Positions 7,698 to 16,420 are shown, counted from the stretch's first letter. The stretch: 64,000 bases of DNA from Sinorhizobium chiapasense (GCF_036488675.1 NZ_CP133148.1:868001-932000); one strand, 5' to 3'. A program made the numbers and translations. Notes: generated from the letters alone by a model not told the origin.

Positions 7698-7740
7698 TCC
7701 AGCAATTCCAGTATTTAGGCATGTGACTGCGCATGAGTGC
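7689..7740 (+). promoter_or_regulatory. Rightward promoter of capsid operon with 12-bp box
   Basis: TTGCAA (7689-7694), 17-bp spacer, TATTTA (7712-7717), 11 bp, then GCGCATGAGTGC (7729-7740). The box would fall a few bases after the expected transcription start. It heads the virion operon. Confidence 0.65.
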
Positions 7741-7769
7741 TGACCCCCATCAACCGGAGTTATGCACTC

Positions 7770-8870
7770 ATGTCTCAGACAGTTGTCGCCTTCGGCGATG
7801 CTAAGGCCCAAAAGAAGTGGTCTGGCGCGCTTTTCATCGACATTACGAAGAAAAGCTATTTCGACCGCAAATTCATCGGCACCTCTGACGAGTTCTGCAT
7901 CCAGCGCCTGACCGATCTCGAATCGGAAGCCGGCGACACGATCTCGTTCGACCTGTCTATCCAGCTTCGCAACAAGCCCACCTACGGCGACCAGCGACTC
8001 GAGGGCAAGGAAGAAAACCTGAAATTCTTCACGGATCAGGTTTTCATCGATCAGATGCGCCACGGCGTTTCCGCCGGCGGCAAGATGAGCCGCAAGCGCA
8101 CCGCCCACAACATGCGCCAGATCGGCAAGAACCGCCTTTCCGACTATTGGTCGAAGTTCAACGACCAGATGCTGTTCATCTATCTTTCGGGTGCTCGCGG
8201 CATCAACGAGGACTTCATCGAGGACACCACCTGGGCGGGCCACGCCGGCAATCCGATCCAGGCACCGGACAGCGGTCACATCATCTACGGCGGCGATGCC
8301 ACCAGCAAGGCGAGCCTCGACGCCACGGACAAGATGAGCCGTGCCGTTATCGAGCGCGCGCAGGTCCATGCCCGCATGATGTCGGCCAAGGACCCGAAGA
8401 ACGCGAACATGATGCCGCTGATGATCAACGGCGAGTCGCACTACATCTGCGTCATGAACCCGTTCCAGGAACATGACCTGCGCAACTCGGATCAGGGCGG
8501 CTGGCTCGAAATCCAGAAAGCGGCTGCGACGGCGGAAGGCAAGGCGAACCCGATATTCAAGGGCGGGCTCGGCATGATCAACAACACCGTTCTCCACAGC
8601 CATGAATGGGCGATCCGCTTCACCGACTACGGTGCGGGCAACAATGTCCATGCCGGCCGCGCTCTGTTCATGGGCCGGCAGGCAGGCGTCATTGCGTACG
8701 GCTCCACTGGTGGCCTCCGCTACACGTGGACGGAAGAGACCAAGGACCACGGCAACGAGCCTGTCGTCGCTTCCGGCGTGATCGATGGCGTCAAGAAGAC
8801 GCGGTTCAACAGCCGCGACTACGGTGTGATCTCGATCGACACCGCCGCGAAGGACCCGAACGCCGCCTGA
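7770..8870 (+). CDS. Major capsid protein, N4-gp56 type
   Basis: The product is 366 residues from the ATG at 7770 (MSQTVVAFGDAKAQKKWSG), which has CGGAGT upstream; the ATG-less extension to 7737 is rejected. The sequence shows the N4-gp56 capsid pattern: FDRKFIGTSDEFCIQRLTDL early, GDTISFDLSIQLRNKPTYGD, then GKMSRKRTAHNMRQIGKNRL and a C-terminal GRALFMGRQAGVIAYG. This family adopts the HK97 fold and forms the icosahedral shell. It is first in the rightward operon; its scaffold, portal and terminase partners are on the other strand about 29 kb away. An inverted repeat follows, probably reducing read-through. Confidence 0.9.
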   Translation: MSQTVVAFGDAKAQKKWSGALFIDITKKSYFDRKFIGTSDEFCIQRLTDLESEAGDTISFDLSIQLRNKPTYGDQRLEGKEENLKFFTDQVFIDQMRHGVSAGGKMSRKRTAHNMRQIGKNRLSDYWSKFNDQMLFIYLSGARGINEDFIEDTTWAGHAGNPIQAPDSGHIIYGGDATSKASLDATDKMSRAVIERAQVHARMMSAKDPKNANMMPLMINGESHYICVMNPFQEHDLRNSDQGGWLEIQKAAATAEGKANPIFKGGLGMINNTVLHSHEWAIRFTDYGAGNNVHAGRALFMGRQAGVIAYGSTGGLRYTWTEETKDHGNEPVVASGVIDGVKKTRFNSRDYGVISIDTAAKDPNAA

Positions 8871-8881
8871 TGACAGGCCGC

Positions 8882-8908
8882 AAGGCGGCGTGATTTTTGC
8901 GCCGCCTT
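8882..8908 (+). terminator. Inverted repeat after capsid gene
   Basis: AAGGCGGCG (8882-8890) pairs with CGCCGCCTT (8900-8908), loop TGATTTTTG. A strong hairpin but no T-run; probably a partial terminator or mRNA stabiliser that keeps capsid mRNA in excess. Confidence 0.5.
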
Positions 8909-8939
8909 CTCCGACTAGCTTCAACCAAGGGAACCGCCC

Positions 8940-9401
8940 ATGTCTGTCATTCAGAGTAACTATGCGAAGGGAATTATCGCCCTCGCGTATCCCTCCATCG
9001 CCGGCGCCGCCACGGCAGTGCGCTTTGCTCATCAACTTTCCGCCGCACCTTCCGCAGGCGACATCCTTGAACTTGCCATGATCCCGGCCGGCACGCGCGT
9101 CGTCGAAATGATCCTCGATTCCGACGATCTCGACACCAACGGCACGCCGACGCTCACGATGGATGTCGGTCTCATGAGCGGCTCGTTCGGTGACGAGGAC
9201 CAAGCACGTACCTGCGGCGCGGAGTTCTTCTCCGGCTCTAGCGTCGCTCAGGCTGGCGGCAGCGAACGACCGTCGCTCAAGACCGCGTTCCGGACTGGTA
9301 AGTCCAACGTTGACCGGTCGATCGGCATCAAATTCCCCAATGCCGCCGCCACCTTCGCCGCAGGCACGATCGGCCTGACTGTGATCGTCTCGACCGAGTA
9401 A
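8940..9401 (+). CDS. Putative capsid-associated (decoration-like) structural protein
   Basis: A 153-residue protein directly after the major capsid gene, with AGGGAA before its ATG. It is rich in small residues and predicted beta strands (GDILELAMIPAGTRVVEMIL; TIGLTVIVSTE at the end), with no signal peptide or membrane segment. I do not recognise a named domain; position between capsid and a terminator suggests a head decoration or stabilising protein made in amounts like the capsid. It is followed by a good terminator. Confidence 0.55.
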   Translation: MSVIQSNYAKGIIALAYPSIAGAATAVRFAHQLSAAPSAGDILELAMIPAGTRVVEMILDSDDLDTNGTPTLTMDVGLMSGSFGDEDQARTCGAEFFSGSSVAQAGGSERPSLKTAFRTGKSNVDRSIGIKFPNAAATFAAGTIGLTVIVSTE

Positions 9402-9430
9402 GCGGCATAAGTTTGCACCGTTGCAGACAG

Positions 9431-9452
9431 AGGGGGCCGCGCGCCCCCTTTT
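9431..9452 (+). terminator. Intrinsic terminator after capsid/decoration pair
   Basis: GGGGGC (9432-9437) pairs with GCCCCC (9443-9448) and is followed by TTTT. It separates the two highly expressed head genes from the tail genes downstream. Confidence 0.7.
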
Positions 9453-9468
9453 ATTCAGGAGAAGAGAC

Positions 9469-10059
9469 TTGAGCGACACACAGCAACTCATCGAATGCAC
9501 CGCCGGCTACGCCGAAACGTCCGTCATGGGCACTGATTACCAGTTCAGCCGCGACGCCTATGGGCGCTTCGTCGCCGAAGTCCACAACATCCGGCACCGC
9601 GAATGCCTTCTGTCGGTGATCCACTACAAGGCTGTTCCTGACGTTCCGGAACTGCTGCCTCAGTCCGATCTTGGGCTTGGTGGCCAGACCGGCGGGGAAG
9701 CCCTGCGCGATGATGGACCTACGGTGGAACAATACGTCGCCGCTGGCTATCAGGCCGTGAACTACCCGCCAGATGGCTATGCATCGCGCAGCACGGCGGA
9801 GGAGATCGAAGCTGCGATTGCCGCTCAGTCCTCGGCTAGCAACGTCACCAATACCGGTAACGAAGATTCGCAGGGCGAAGCCCAGCAGGGCGAGCAGACC
9901 GGAGGCGAAGAAGGCCAAGAGGGAGGCGAAGGCGAGCAGGGCGAGGTTCAGCAGATCACTCTCGGCCTCGGCGGCGAAGAGGCACCGGGCGGAGAGCCTG
10001 CCGCAACGGCTGCCGCACAGCTGGCCGATCAACAGCAGAACAACCGCCGCAGGAAGTAA
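9469..10059 (+). CDS. Phage protein with acidic Gly/Glu/Gln-rich tail
   Basis: The start is taken as TTG at 9469 because AGGAG lies six bases upstream; the frame opens earlier at another TTG inside the terminator. The product is 196 residues. Residues 1-60 look folded (LIECTAGYAETSVMGTDYQF, VHNIRHRECLLSVIHYK); the C-terminal third is low complexity, with many E, G and Q (GGEEGQEGGEGEQGE) and a basic end (NNRRRK). No family is recognised. It lies between head and adaptor genes and is probably a virion component. Confidence 0.6.
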   Translation: MSDTQQLIECTAGYAETSVMGTDYQFSRDAYGRFVAEVHNIRHRECLLSVIHYKAVPDVPELLPQSDLGLGGQTGGEALRDDGPTVEQYVAAGYQAVNYPPDGYASRSTAEEIEAAIAAQSSASNVTNTGNEDSQGEAQQGEQTGGEEGQEGGEGEQGEVQQITLGLGGEEAPGGEPAATAAAQLADQQQNNRRRK

Positions 10060-10062
10060 ACC

Positions 10063-10767
10063 ATGCCAAAGGCGAGCGAGTTGATGGCGCTGGCTGCGAT
10101 CCAGCTTCTGGACGAGGACCACATCCGTTGGACGCTCGCCGAGCTGGCCGGTTGGATCAACGAGGGCGTCAAGGCGATTGTGTTGGCGAAGCCTTCTGCC
10201 GCTTCAATGACGGCTGCGCTGCAGCTCGGGCAGGGGACGCGCCAGGCGCTTCCTGCCGACATTGACGGCAAAGCCCCCATCCAGCTTCTCGGGGTCAATC
10301 GCAACCTCGCATCAACCGCCACGCCCCGGCTTGGCTTGCGGGCGATCCGGACAGCCGCGCGCGACCAGATCGACGCCCAGGAGCCGAACTGGCATAACCG
10401 TTCCTACGTGCCCTATCGGAAGGAAGCCCGGCAAGTCGTCTTCGACGAACAAGTTCCGACCGAGTTCTATGTCTATCCGGGCAATGACGGTACCGGCATC
10501 GTCGAAGTGGCGTTTTCATACGTGCCGACGCCGGTGACGCTCGCCGAAGGGGCAGATGCGGAGCTGCTCGAGTCCTGGGCGATCGACGTCGGCTTGCCGG
10601 AGCCCTACAGCGTCCCGCTGCTCGACTACGTACTCTACCGGTGCCACTCCAAGGATGACACCGCGGCGGACACGGTCAAGGCACAGAGTCACTACCAGCT
10701 TTTCGCCGCGGCGGTCGGGATCAAGGTGCAGGTCGAAGGCGCCAACAATCCGAACAGGAGGCGCTGA
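10063..10767 (+). CDS. Head-tail adaptor-like protein (DUF6682-like)
   Basis: A 234-residue phage protein in the position where short-tailed phages carry the connector genes. The N-terminal helical part (ALAAIQLLDEDHIRWTLAEL, AGWINEGVKAIVLAKPSA) resembles the DUF6682-type adaptor family; the middle has beta-rich sequence (QVPTEFYVYPGNDGTGIVEV) and the end is helical (PLLDYVLYRCHSKDD). It likely binds under the portal to join head and tail. The family assignment is from memory of sequence pattern and is moderate. Confidence 0.6.
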   Translation: MPKASELMALAAIQLLDEDHIRWTLAELAGWINEGVKAIVLAKPSAASMTAALQLGQGTRQALPADIDGKAPIQLLGVNRNLASTATPRLGLRAIRTAARDQIDAQEPNWHNRSYVPYRKEARQVVFDEQVPTEFYVYPGNDGTGIVEVAFSYVPTPVTLAEGADAELLESWAIDVGLPEPYSVPLLDYVLYRCHSKDDTAADTVKAQSHYQLFAAAVGIKVQVEGANNPNRRR

Positions 10768-10769
10768 TC

Positions 10770-11393
10770 ATGGTAGCGATGACCGACATCGACGACTTTC
10801 TGCCGCAGGTCCTGCTCCACGCTCCGAACTGCTCTGATATCGTTGCCTACCGCTTCATCCGTGAGGCTGCCAGAGAGTTTTGCGACCGCACGCAGGCATG
10901 GCGCGAAAGCGAAAGCATGACAGTCATCGCGCCGGACGGCGAGGCGGTAAGCACGGTCAGCGATGCGGAAATCATCCTGATCCAGCGCGCCGAGCTGGAC
11001 GGCACGCCACTCAAACCGCAGACGGTTGCTTGGCTCGATGACAACGAGCCGGGTTGGGAAACAACGACCGACACGGGTACGGCGCGCTACATCACTCAGA
11101 CCGCGCCGAACACTGTCTCGGTCGTACCGAAGCAATCTGGCTTTCTCACCATGCGCTTGGTGCTAAAGCCGTCCCTGTCGGCGCTGACGCTGCCCAAATT
11201 CCTCCTCGATCAATGGGGAGTCGAGATTGGCAAAGGCGCCGCTGGTCGCGTTCTTCTGCTGCCGGGCAACGAAAACGCTGCCTTCGGTCAGGCGCTTCTC
11301 ACAGAGTTCAACGCATGCCTCGGCACTGAGGCCATTCGCGCCGCGAAAGGGCAGCAGGGCGCGCGTCTGCGCACAAAAGGGAGTTACTTGTAA
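10770..11393 (+). CDS. Putative tail tubular/adaptor protein
   Basis: A 207-residue protein with GGAGG nine bases before its ATG. Its N-terminal helices, HAPNCSDIVAYRFIREAARE with FCDRTQAW, and central beta part are typical of the small adaptor (gp11/tail-tubular-A-like) proteins in podoviruses. Three bases separate it from the preceding adaptor gene and its stop overlaps the next start, so the three are made together. Function by position and pattern only. Confidence 0.6.
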   Translation: MVAMTDIDDFLPQVLLHAPNCSDIVAYRFIREAAREFCDRTQAWRESESMTVIAPDGEAVSTVSDAEIILIQRAELDGTPLKPQTVAWLDDNEPGWETTTDTGTARYITQTAPNTVSVVPKQSGFLTMRLVLKPSLSALTLPKFLLDQWGVEIGKGAAGRVLLLPGNENAAFGQALLTEFNACLGTEAIRAAKGQQGARLRTKGSYL

Positions 11394-11809
11394 TGGCACT
11401 CAGCACCTATGCAGCGAACGCGGTGATCAACCTACTACTGCGCGGGGTTGCCTTTACTGCCCCGGCGCGCGTTTACGTTTCTCTCCATACCGCAGCGCCC
11501 GGGAACACTGGCGCGAACGAAGTCACCACCGTTCAATGGCCGTCCTACGCACGCCAGGACCCGGCACAGGGCGGCGCCGTCGCCAGCGGCTTCCTCGCTT
11601 CGACGGCGAAGGCTACGGAAAATCTGCTGGAGTTGCTTTTCGCCAACTACAACGGCGCCGGCACGTTGACGGTCACGCATTTCGCAATTTGGGATGCGGC
11701 GACCGCCGGAAACTGCCTTTGGACTGGTTCACTGACCGCATCCAAGACGTTGCAACCCGACGACGAGGCCATCACCTATCCCGGCGACCTCGATCTCTCG
11801 GTAGCCTAA
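11393..11809 (+). CDS. Tail fibre-associated protein (Gp80-like)
   Basis: A 138-residue protein opening with MALSTYAANAVINLLLRGVA, then YVSLHTAAPGNTGANEV. This beginning, with a YxxLHTxxPGxxGxNEV box, is characteristic of a small tail-fibre family found in many phages of Gram-negative hosts. The rest is beta-rich (TLTVTHFAIWDAATAGNCLW). It probably forms part of the distal tail or fibre attachment. The ATG overlaps the stop of the upstream gene. Confidence 0.7.
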   Translation: MALSTYAANAVINLLLRGVAFTAPARVYVSLHTAAPGNTGANEVTTVQWPSYARQDPAQGGAVASGFLASTAKATENLLELLFANYNGAGTLTVTHFAIWDAATAGNCLWTGSLTASKTLQPDDEAITYPGDLDLSVA

Positions 11810-11810
11810 T

Positions 11811-12320
11811 ATGTTCAGCCGCGGCGTTCTTGATGGCGCATCGATAAATGGCTTTGCGCTGAATGGAGGCAACTTCGTTCAGGAGGCAGCGGGTGCCGAC
11901 ACGGTCACCTTCAACGGGACGGCCAAGCTCAGGCGTCGCGTCGATGCTCGTTCCGCTGATGTCGTAGGCACGACCGCCACAGCGCGTCTCGTCATTCGCG
12001 GATTTCGCTTGGCTGGCACAGCATCGTTCTCTGGCACAGCGAAAGTAACCCGGAGACTGGTTCTGCCGTCAATCGACGAGGTTGGCATTTCCGAGCAGGC
12101 GAAAGTCACGCGCCGCGTCCGGATGATCTCCGCCGATGCTGCAGACGCGCCGGGAACCCTGCGCCTTGCCCTTCGCTACATGGCCCTGACCGAGATCAAG
12201 CGAGTGATGCGCGTCCATCAGCCGAGGACAATGCACCTGCCGCCCGCTGCTCGCACCATGTCGATTAGCCGCCCGGCAGCGCCGATGATCGCTCCGGCCA
12301 CAGGTGGAGACATGCCGTGA
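11811..12320 (+). CDS. Phage structural protein with short internal repeats
   Basis: A 169-residue protein without a recognised domain. It contains loosely repeated units of the form G-T-A-K-(L/V)-x-R-R: FNGTAKLRRRVDARSADVVG, FSGTAKVTRRLVLPSIDEVG and ISEQAKVTRRVRMISADAAD, spaced about 30-40 residues apart. Such short beta-type repeats suggest a fibre or baseplate component. It sits between two fibre/adaptor genes, and its TGA overlaps the next GTG start. Confidence 0.6.
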   Translation: MFSRGVLDGASINGFALNGGNFVQEAAGADTVTFNGTAKLRRRVDARSADVVGTTATARLVIRGFRLAGTASFSGTAKVTRRLVLPSIDEVGISEQAKVTRRVRMISADAADAPGTLRLALRYMALTEIKRVMRVHQPRTMHLPPAARTMSISRPAAPMIAPATGGDMP

Positions 12321-12595
12321 CAGACGTGATGCAGAAGGCCCCCGCCGACGTGCTCGACTTCGATATCGATTTCACCCGCTGGCTCAAGGACTCGGACCGG
12401 ATCATCAACGCAACGAGCACGATCGAGGGCGGGACCGCGGTTGTGGATCGAACCGACTTCGGGGACAGCCTCGCAAGGGTCTGGCTTTCAGGCGGCGCCG
12501 ATGGAGAAACGAGCCTCGTGACTACGATTGCGACGACCGAGCAGGGTCGCACCAAAGAGTTCTGCTTTAACCTCAAGATCCGGGAGTGCCACTGA
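12317..12595 (+). CDS. Fibre-tail adaptor protein (Gp77-like)
   Basis: A 92-residue protein starting at GTG (GTGA overlap with the stop of the upstream gene; GGAG upstream). The motif DFDIDFTRWLKDSDRIINAT and the ending RTKEFCFNLKIREC match the small phage fibre-tail adaptor family, whose members begin with an FDxxxWL-type stretch and end in a beta strand. It presumably links the fibre (next gene) to the tail. Confidence 0.7.
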   Translation: MTDVMQKAPADVLDFDIDFTRWLKDSDRIINATSTIEGGTAVVDRTDFGDSLARVWLSGGADGETSLVTTIATTEQGRTKEFCFNLKIRECH

Positions 12596-13905
12596 TGGCT
12601 GTCCTTCTGAGCAACAACGCGACCAGCACGCTTGCCGCGTCGATCAACACTTCGGTCACCAGCATTTCGATCCAATCCGCCGATGCATCGAAGTTCCCGT
12701 CACCGACGGGTGGGGACTGGTTCCCGATTACCGTGGTCGACAGCGCCGGCAACATGGAAATCATGAAGTGCACGGCGCGCAGCAGCGGCACGCTTACCGT
12801 CACCCGCGCCCAGGAAGGAACGACAGCGAAGTCCTTCGCTTCTGGCGCCCGTGTCGATCTGCGGCTTACGGTGGCCGCGGCAAACGAGCTCTATAAGGCC
12901 GGCTTGACGGCCGCGAATACATGGAGCCAGGCGCAGACCTTTAGCGCTACCGCTACATTCGAAGGGAACCAGATCACGATCAGCGGCACGTCGCCGAGGG
13001 TGTATCTGCAAGATACGGACACGGGCGCGGATGACTTCTGGCTCTTCGTCAATGCTAACAATTTCTATGTTCTCACTGACCGCGCCGACGACGGTTCGTA
13101 TGAGACACCATATCCACTTGAATTGCGGAATGATACCGCAGCCGGCTACCTGTACGCGTCGCGGCTGATCACGGAGGCCTACGCCTCTTTCACGACCAAT
13201 CTCACGATCACGAACACCGCTCCCATCATCACGCTGAAGGATACGACGACGAGTGCGTATGACGCCCGGATACGGGTCGATGCAAACAACTTTTACATCG
13301 ACGGCTCCTCTGACGGTTCGACGTACACCGAGACCCTGCGATTCGAGCAGGACACGAAGATCGGCTACATGTCGCAGTTGTTCCTAACCGGAACTTCCGA
13401 GTGCATTCGCCTCAATGCGACGTCTACGTCGACGACAGTCGATCCCTATATTTCGTTCTATCGAAACCTTGCGCGCGTCGGGTATATCATTGCCAATGAC
13501 GGCACCGGCGTCAACTCTGGCATGCGTATCATCAATGACATCGCCACCGGCGGGGATACGGGTCTGACGCTGCTGAACTCAGGCGGAGTTGATAGCCTCG
13601 AATGGTATGTTAACGGCACAGAGTACAAGGTACTGCACACCGGAAACATCGATACCTATGATATAGCGAAATATTATACCGGCTCCGGCGCGAATGATGT
13701 TTCGTTTCCTCTCGGCCACATTCTCGCGGTTTATATCAATGCCTCCTACGCCAACCGTAACGCGACGCCAGCGCAAACTGTGCGCCTTTGGGATGGTAGT
13801 TCCCACCAGTACGCTATCTCGGGATCGGGAGCAACGATAGCGGGAACGTGGCGTTCGCGAGGCACCGCTGGTGAATCTTATCAAATATTTCAAAGGGTGG
13901 CCTAA
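12595..13905 (+). CDS. Tail fibre/appendage protein with tandem repeats
   Basis: A 436-residue protein from the ATG at 12595, which overlaps the previous stop. An N-terminal attachment domain (about 1-100; AAANELYKAGLTAANTWSQA) is followed by tandem beta repeats of about 65-75 residues: PRVYLQDTDTGADDFWLFVN with NNFYVLTDRADDGS, then PIITLKDTTTSAYDARIRVD with NNFYIDGSSDGS, then a third diverged copy. The C-terminal part (SHQYAISGSGATIAGTWRSRG) resembles a fibre tip. It probably contacts the host surface and sets host range. Confidence 0.75.
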   Translation: MAVLLSNNATSTLAASINTSVTSISIQSADASKFPSPTGGDWFPITVVDSAGNMEIMKCTARSSGTLTVTRAQEGTTAKSFASGARVDLRLTVAAANELYKAGLTAANTWSQAQTFSATATFEGNQITISGTSPRVYLQDTDTGADDFWLFVNANNFYVLTDRADDGSYETPYPLELRNDTAAGYLYASRLITEAYASFTTNLTITNTAPIITLKDTTTSAYDARIRVDANNFYIDGSSDGSTYTETLRFEQDTKIGYMSQLFLTGTSECIRLNATSTSTTVDPYISFYRNLARVGYIIANDGTGVNSGMRIINDIATGGDTGLTLLNSGGVDSLEWYVNGTEYKVLHTGNIDTYDIAKYYTGSGANDVSFPLGHILAVYINASYANRNATPAQTVRLWDGSSHQYAISGSGATIAGTWRSRGTAGESYQIFQRVA

Positions 13906-14388
13906 ATGACCGTCACGACATCTCTCAACTCTGTCGCAAGCGTCACCGCAACGGCAGAGACCGGTGTTTTCATCGTCAACTGCAACATCACTGACCTTGA
14001 TGAGAACACATATGATACGGACTATTGCAGCCGGCCCGACGATCCGTTCGGGGTCAATCCGACAATACGTGCTTGGTTGGACGAAAATCCGGACTTCCCG
14101 ATTGCGCCCCACGTCCCTCTGACGCCGGAGCAAGTTCGCGCAGAGATGCCGCCGCTAAGCGCACGTCAACTTCGGCTTGGGCTGATAAACAACAGCTTCA
14201 CGCCGGCACAGGTGAGCGCCGTCATCGACGCTATGCCAGAGGGAACCGCCAAGGAAATCGCTCGAGTCGAGTGGGAATACGCGACGACGTTCAACCGTAC
14301 GCATCCGCTGATCGCGACCGTTGGCGGGGCTCTCGGGCTCGATGAGCTTGAAATCGACGCGATGTGGACCGCAGCGCTTTCTCTCTAA
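13906..14388 (+). CDS. Conserved phage protein next to tail fibre
   Basis: A 160-residue protein. The C-terminal half holds a conserved helical module: PPLSARQLRLGLINNSFTP, QVSAVIDAMPEGTAKEIARV and EWEYATTFNRTHPLIATV, ending with a DELEIDAMWTAAL helix. This module occurs at the end of many fibre-region proteins in alphaproteobacterial phages, including gene-transfer-agent-like ones, but has no assigned function. It directly follows the fibre gene and may assist fibre assembly. Confidence 0.65.
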   Translation: MTVTTSLNSVASVTATAETGVFIVNCNITDLDENTYDTDYCSRPDDPFGVNPTIRAWLDENPDFPIAPHVPLTPEQVRAEMPPLSARQLRLGLINNSFTPAQVSAVIDAMPEGTAKEIARVEWEYATTFNRTHPLIATVGGALGLDELEIDAMWTAALSL

Positions 14389-14400
14389 CAAGGATCGGCC

Positions 14401-16161
14401 ATGGTCGCGCTGAAAATCTCCGCCTTTGCCGGCGAACGTCCGCTCATCCTGCCGCGACTCCTGCCGGATACGTCGGCGAAGGCGGCACAGGACGTGCGGC
14501 TCAATGACGGCGGGCTGACGCCGATCAACAAGCCGACGGCAGCGGGCACGATTTCTAACGCGACCCATACCACAATCTACCGGCACCTCGGCACCTGGCT
14601 TTCGTGGGCCGGCACCGTTAATGCCGTTCCCGGGGCTGTCGCTCAGGACAGGCTCTATTTCACCGGCGACGGCGTCCCGAAGGTCAGGGTAAGCAGCACA
14701 AACTACAATCTCAAGGTCAGCCGCCCGACCGGAGCCCTGACGGCCACCCTTTCCGGCTCCGGATCGGGCGACACGCAGAGCCGGACCTATGTCTACACTT
14801 GGGTAACATCCTTCGGCGAGGAATCGGCACCAGCGCCGGCGAGCAACATCGTCAATTGGAAGCCGGGACAGACCGTCACGCTTTCCGGCTTCGCGGCCAC
14901 TCCTTCGGGCCGGTCAATCACGCAGCAGCGCATCTACCGCAGCCAGACCGGCCGCAGCGGCACGTATCTCTACCTGATAGCGGAGCGCACCGCTTCCACC
15001 AGCGACTTCACAGACAACATTGCCGTTGACCAGTTTCAGGAGGCGTTGCCTTCTGCGGATTGGACCGAGCCGCCGGACACGCTTGCCGGCCTCGTCAGCA
15101 TGCCGAACGGGATGATGGCCGCATTCGTCGGCCGCGATGTCTATTTCTGCGAGCCGTGGCGCCCTCATGCCTGGCCGGAAAAGTACATCATGAGCGTCGA
15201 TTCCGACGTGGTGGGGCTCGCATCGCTTGGCGGCATCCTTGTGGTAATGACGAAGGCGCAACCCTACTTGATGTCGGGCAGTCATCCCGACTCGATGCAA
15301 TCGCAGAAGCTCGAGGCGAACCTGCCCTGCATCAACGCGCGCTCAATTGCCGATCTCGGCCACGCCGTCTGCTACGCGAGCAACGACGGTCTGGTGGCCG
15401 TACGCGGTGATGGCTCGATCAATCTCGTCACTGAACAGATGATGAGCCGCAAAGACTGGCTCGCCCTCTCTCCGAGCACGATCGTCGGCGGCCAGATCAA
15501 TGGCATCTATATGCTGTTCTACGACAACATCGACAGTAACGGGGACCGCCTGGCTGGCGCGCTGTTCATCTATGTCAACGGCCAGCCGTTCCTCGTCAGA
15601 ACATCGGCGATCGCCTCAGCGGTCTATTTCGATGTTGCCGATACCGGCCTCTACTTCAAGGCCCCGAGCAGCGCGGCGGTACAGCGCTTCGACCCTCCGA
15701 TCGGGGCGCCGCATACCCTCTATTGGCGCAGCAAAGAGTTCATCACCACAAGACCAACGTCGATGGGGGCGATCCTCGTCGATCGGGGCCGGGACATCGT
15801 CCTGGAAGAGCTTGAGGCGCTTCAAGCAGAACGGGACGCAATCATAGCAGCCAACGCTGCAATCTTCGCGACTGGCGATCTCGGTGGCGATATCAACGCC
15901 AAGTATCTCAACCAATATGAGTTCGCCGGCGACGCCCTTGAGCCTGTGCCTCCTGAGCCGACCGCTGCGGACGCCACATCGATCACGATCGGCATCTATG
16001 CCGATGGCAAGCTGATCCAGACGCTCTCGACCACGGATCGCATCGTCCGCATCAAGGCAGGGCTCAAGGCGCGGCAATGGGAAGTCGATGTGTCGACGAA
16101 CACGCAGATCGCGCAGATCGTCATGGCGGGCAGCGTCGAAGAGCTGAAACAGGTGGTTTGA
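14401..16161 (+). CDS. Putative tail nozzle/tubular protein
   Basis: A 586-residue beta-rich protein. It begins with AFAGERPLILPRLLPDTSA and QDVRLNDGGLTPI, a pattern seen in proteins that build the tail tube end of podoviruses; a fibronectin-like part follows (YVYTWVTSFGEESAPAPASN), then propeller-like strands (GLASLGGILVVMTKAQPYLM; CYASNDGLVAVRGDGSINLV). A coiled insertion (LEELEALQAERDAIIAAN) lies near 470. Size and place match T7 gp12-like nozzle proteins; remote homology only, so the name is provisional. Confidence 0.6.
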   Translation: MVALKISAFAGERPLILPRLLPDTSAKAAQDVRLNDGGLTPINKPTAAGTISNATHTTIYRHLGTWLSWAGTVNAVPGAVAQDRLYFTGDGVPKVRVSSTNYNLKVSRPTGALTATLSGSGSGDTQSRTYVYTWVTSFGEESAPAPASNIVNWKPGQTVTLSGFAATPSGRSITQQRIYRSQTGRSGTYLYLIAERTASTSDFTDNIAVDQFQEALPSADWTEPPDTLAGLVSMPNGMMAAFVGRDVYFCEPWRPHAWPEKYIMSVDSDVVGLASLGGILVVMTKAQPYLMSGSHPDSMQSQKLEANLPCINARSIADLGHAVCYASNDGLVAVRGDGSINLVTEQMMSRKDWLALSPSTIVGGQINGIYMLFYDNIDSNGDRLAGALFIYVNGQPFLVRTSAIASAVYFDVADTGLYFKAPSSAAVQRFDPPIGAPHTLYWRSKEFITTRPTSMGAILVDRGRDIVLEELEALQAERDAIIAANAAIFATGDLGGDINAKYLNQYEFAGDALEPVPPEPTAADATSITIGIYADGKLIQTLSTTDRIVRIKAGLKARQWEVDVSTNTQIAQIVMAGSVEELKQVV

Positions 16162-16162
16162 T

Positions 16163-16420
16163 ATGGTTCAGAGGTTCGACCAGAGCAAAGCAATCGAAAC
16201 GCTCGAAATCCTCGCAGGCGAACGCCCCCGCTCTCGCGATCAGGCGGCGGTGCGGATCGAGGACCTTGCCGAGCTCTTGCAGATTGAGCAGTTTCAGACA
16301 TCGGAGGTTTCGGCCGCGCCGACCGCGGCGGATTTCAATTCGCTTCGCGGCGATATCCTCGAAATCCACACCCGGATCACCGTCATCGCCCAGGTGCTGC
16401 GAGACAGGATCATTCGATGA
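16163..16420 (+). CDS. Small helical phage protein
   Basis: An 85-residue protein, mostly predicted helix (FDQSKAIETLEILAGERPRS; DILEIHTRITVIAQVLRDRI). It has no signal peptide, cysteines or recognised motif. It lies between the nozzle-like gene and the acetyltransferase and overlaps the start of the latter by four bases (ATGA), so it is translated with it. Function unknown. Confidence 0.6.
   Translation: MVQRFDQSKAIETLEILAGERPRSRDQAAVRIEDLAELLQIEQFQTSEVSAAPTAADFNSLRGDILEIHTRITVIAQVLRDRIIR

Noticed and set aside
7686-9500. 604-residue minus-strand frame opposite the capsid gene
   Set aside because: Mirror of a clear N4-gp56-type capsid gene; no ribosome binding site or domain.
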